Shown here piece by piece: positions 35,248 through 36,572 of a stretch of DNA of 36,572 bases. A model generated the notes under the pieces. The model made no database searches and was not told the origin of the DNA. It saw only the letters and a list, made by a program, of their open reading frames with translations. How positions within the stretch are numbered: the stretch's first letter is position 1; every line of letters begins with the position of its first letter. The position numbers were made by a program, and so were the translations under genes. This stretch comes from an uncultured beta proteobacterium. Lineage in GTDB: Bacteria > Pseudomonadota > Gammaproteobacteria > Burkholderiales > Burkholderiaceae_C. The stretch is from the NCBI GenBank assembly GCA_903828235.1, contig CAIKLM010000094.1, positions 1 to 36,572 on the forward strand. The letters run 5' to 3'.

Positions 35248-35886
35248 ATGAGCACGCCCGCCCCCGTCACCGTCGTCAGCCACCCGCTGGTGCAGCACAA
35301 GCTCACGCTGATGCGCCAGAAGGACCTGTCCACGAGCAGCTTCCGCCGCCTGCTGCACGAGATCGCGATGCTGATGGCCTACGAGGTGCTGCGCGAGATG
35401 CCGATGACGATGATCGACATCGAGACGCCGCTGGAGAAGATGCGCTCGCCGGTGATCGAGGGCCGCAAGACCGTGTTCGTGGTGGTCATGCGCGCCGGCG
35501 CGGGCTTCCTCGACGGCATGCTCGAGGTGGTGCCGGGCGCGCGCGTGGGCCACGTCGGCCTGTACCGCGACCCCAAGACGCTGGTGGCGGTGGAGTACTA
35601 CTTCAAGATGCCCGGCGAGATGCACGAGCGCGACGCCATCGTGCTCGACCCCATGCTGGCCACCGGCAACAGCGCCGTTGCGGCGGTGGACCGGCTGAAG
35701 GAGACGAAGCCGCGCTCCATCCGCTTCGTCAGCCTGGTGGCCGCGCCCGAGGGCATCGCGAACCTGCAACGGCACCACCCCGACGTGCCCATCTTCACCG
35801 CGGCCATCGACCGCGAGCTCAACGACCACGGCTACATCGTGCCGGGGCTGGGCGACGCGGGGGACCGGATCTACGGCACGAAGTAG
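35248..35886 (+). CDS. upp: Uracil phosphoribosyltransferase
   Basis: This 212-residue enzyme has the Upp hallmarks: [43 protein letters not shown] and the PRPP loop [11 protein letters not shown]. The uracil-site C terminus is [13 protein letters not shown]. It makes UMP from uracil and PRPP. In the URC pathway this is the entry step (yeast URC6), so the gene belongs with the URC1 and URC4 genes although the c-subunit gene lies between. A ribosome site GAGGAA precedes ATG 35248. The gene end overlaps the convergent permease gene by 16 bases. Confidence 0.94.
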   Translation: MSTPAPVTVVSHPLVQHKLTLMRQKDLSTSSFRRLLHEIAMLMAYEVLREMPMTMIDIETPLEKMRSPVIEGRKTVFVVVMRAGAGFLDGMLEVVPGARVGHVGLYRDPKTLVAVEYYFKMPGEMHERDAIVLDPMLATGNSAVAAVDRLKETKPRSIRFVSLVAAPEGIANLQRHHPDVPIFTAAIDRELNDHGYIVPGLGDAGDRIYGTK

Positions 35887-36572
35887 CTGCCGGCCTCGAA
35901 GCGCGGCAGCGCGTCGAGCTCGGCGCGCTCGAACGGCGCGTTGGGGAAGAGCCGCGGATAGTAGAAGGCACGCAGCTCGGCGTGGAAGGCGCGCACGCGG
36001 GCCTCGTAGGCGAGCGCGGCCTCGAGGTCGGTGCGGGCCAGGCGCTGCAGTTGGCGCTCCAACAGCACCGGCGGCGCCAGCCAGGCCAGGCGCGCGGCCC
36101 AGCGCTCGCGGGTGCGGCGACCCTCGGTGTAGGCGGCCGACAGCGCCTCGGCGCGCTGGTCGCCCACCTGCTGGAAGGCGTAGTACCACTTCCACTCGAA
36201 CGGCCGCTCCACCGCGCGGTACGGCGCCCACTCGGGGTGGCGCTCGACGAAGGCGTCCATCGTGGCGGCCTTGGGCAGGTCCCAGGCGTCGTTCACGGCC
36301 TCGCGCTGCGTGAGCAGGATGTCGGCGCCGGCGGGCAGCGGCACGAGGCGGTCGATGGCGCCGCGGCCGGCGGCCGGCACGATGACTGCCAGCAGCAGCC
36401 ACAGCGCCACCAGCGCCGCCAGGATCAGCTCGCCCGGCCGCCGCCACGCAGCCACCGCGGCGGCCAGCAGCGTCCAGGCCAGCAGGTGGGCCGCCAGCGC
36501 GGCCAGTGCCGCCAGCAGCACCGGGGTCGACGTGCCGGCCAGGGCCGCGGCCCCGGCCAGCGGCAGCGCCGC
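35871..36572 (-). CDS. DUF3526-type ABC-2 permease, C-terminal part (runs off window)
   Basis: The frame is open to the right window edge, giving 233 residues of the C-terminal part; an internal GTG at 36521 is not a convincing start. Visible are hydrophobic segments ([40 protein letters not shown]). They are followed by the DUF3526 pattern: [48 protein letters not shown] and [18 protein letters not shown]. Such proteins are membrane parts of ABC exporters of unknown cargo. It shows no link to the uracil genes it faces. Confidence 0.78.
   Translation of the reverse strand, partial: AALPLAGAAALAGTSTPVLLAALAALAAHLLAWTLLAAAVAAWRRPGELILAALVALWLLLAVIVPAAGRGAIDRLVPLPAGADILLTQREAVNDAWDLPKAATMDAFVERHPEWAPYRAVERPFEWKWYYAFQQVGDQRAEALSAAYTEGRRTRERWAARLAWLAPPVLLERQLQRLARTDLEAALAYEARVRAFHAELRAFYYPRLFPNAPFERAELDALPRFEAGSYFVP

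Overview
The window is GC-rich (roughly 70% by eye) and gene-dense, with tightly packed operons and many ATGA or GTGA stop/start overlaps. Gene content and protein style (an ExeA/GspA-type ATPase followed by a GspB-like gene, a membrane-bound PuuD urate oxidase with a fused cytochrome c domain, CspA, a URC-type uracil pathway) suggest a betaproteobacterium of the order Burkholderiales. That placement is inference; no rRNA or tRNA gene is present to test it.

Left edge (1-1788, minus): gspA and the start of a gspB-like gene, unrelated to the rest. Left and centre (1823-19051, minus): one long apparent operon read from right to left. Its order is atzF-type allophanate hydrolase, family 5 solute-binding protein, atzG-like, atzE-like amidase, atzH/hpxZ-like protein, a BMP-type ABC importer (binding protein and two permeases), AmiF-type formamidase, BiuH-like biuret hydrolase, the importer's double ATPase, a second isochorismatase-like hydrolase, DppBCDF-type transporter subunits, and a GntR/FCD repressor. 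The enzymes fit stepwise hydrolysis of condensed ureas (triuret, 1-carboxybiuret, biuret, allophanate) to ammonia and CO2. No cyanuric acid hydrolase or urea carboxylase is present. A 14-bp perfect palindrome and a sigma-54-like element lie just upstream of atzF.

Centre right (19136-23844): a minus-strand set of an ATPase, permease, nucleobase-type deaminase and a lone ureD. The matching binding protein lies upstream, separated by a plus-strand gene for a small exported beta-barrel-like protein. A degenerate sigma-54-like site and an NtrC-like box precede the binding-protein gene.

Right centre (23987-30481): urate-to-ureide catabolism. GntR, puuE allantoinase, a UraD-allantoate amidohydrolase fusion and an M20 hydrolase are on the minus strand. 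Divergent hiuH and puuD are on the plus strand. Together they run urate to hydroxyisourate to OHCU to allantoin to allantoate to ureidoglycolate-level products.

Right edge (30503-36572): a small hypothetical gene, cspA with a clear terminator, then a uracil catabolism (URC) set of a GTP-cyclohydrolase-II-like URC1, a DUF1688 URC4, an XRE/MmyB-type regulator and upp. An orphan ATP synthase c-subunit gene lies between the regulator and upp on the opposite strand. The window ends in a truncated DUF3526-type ABC permease.

Taken together, the window is a nitrogen-scavenging island covering purines, pyrimidines, ureides and biuret-type compounds, with four transport systems or parts of systems. 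The most interesting unit is the 17-kb biuret/carboxybiuret operon with two paralogous isochorismatase-like hydrolases, one of which may be a triuret hydrolase.
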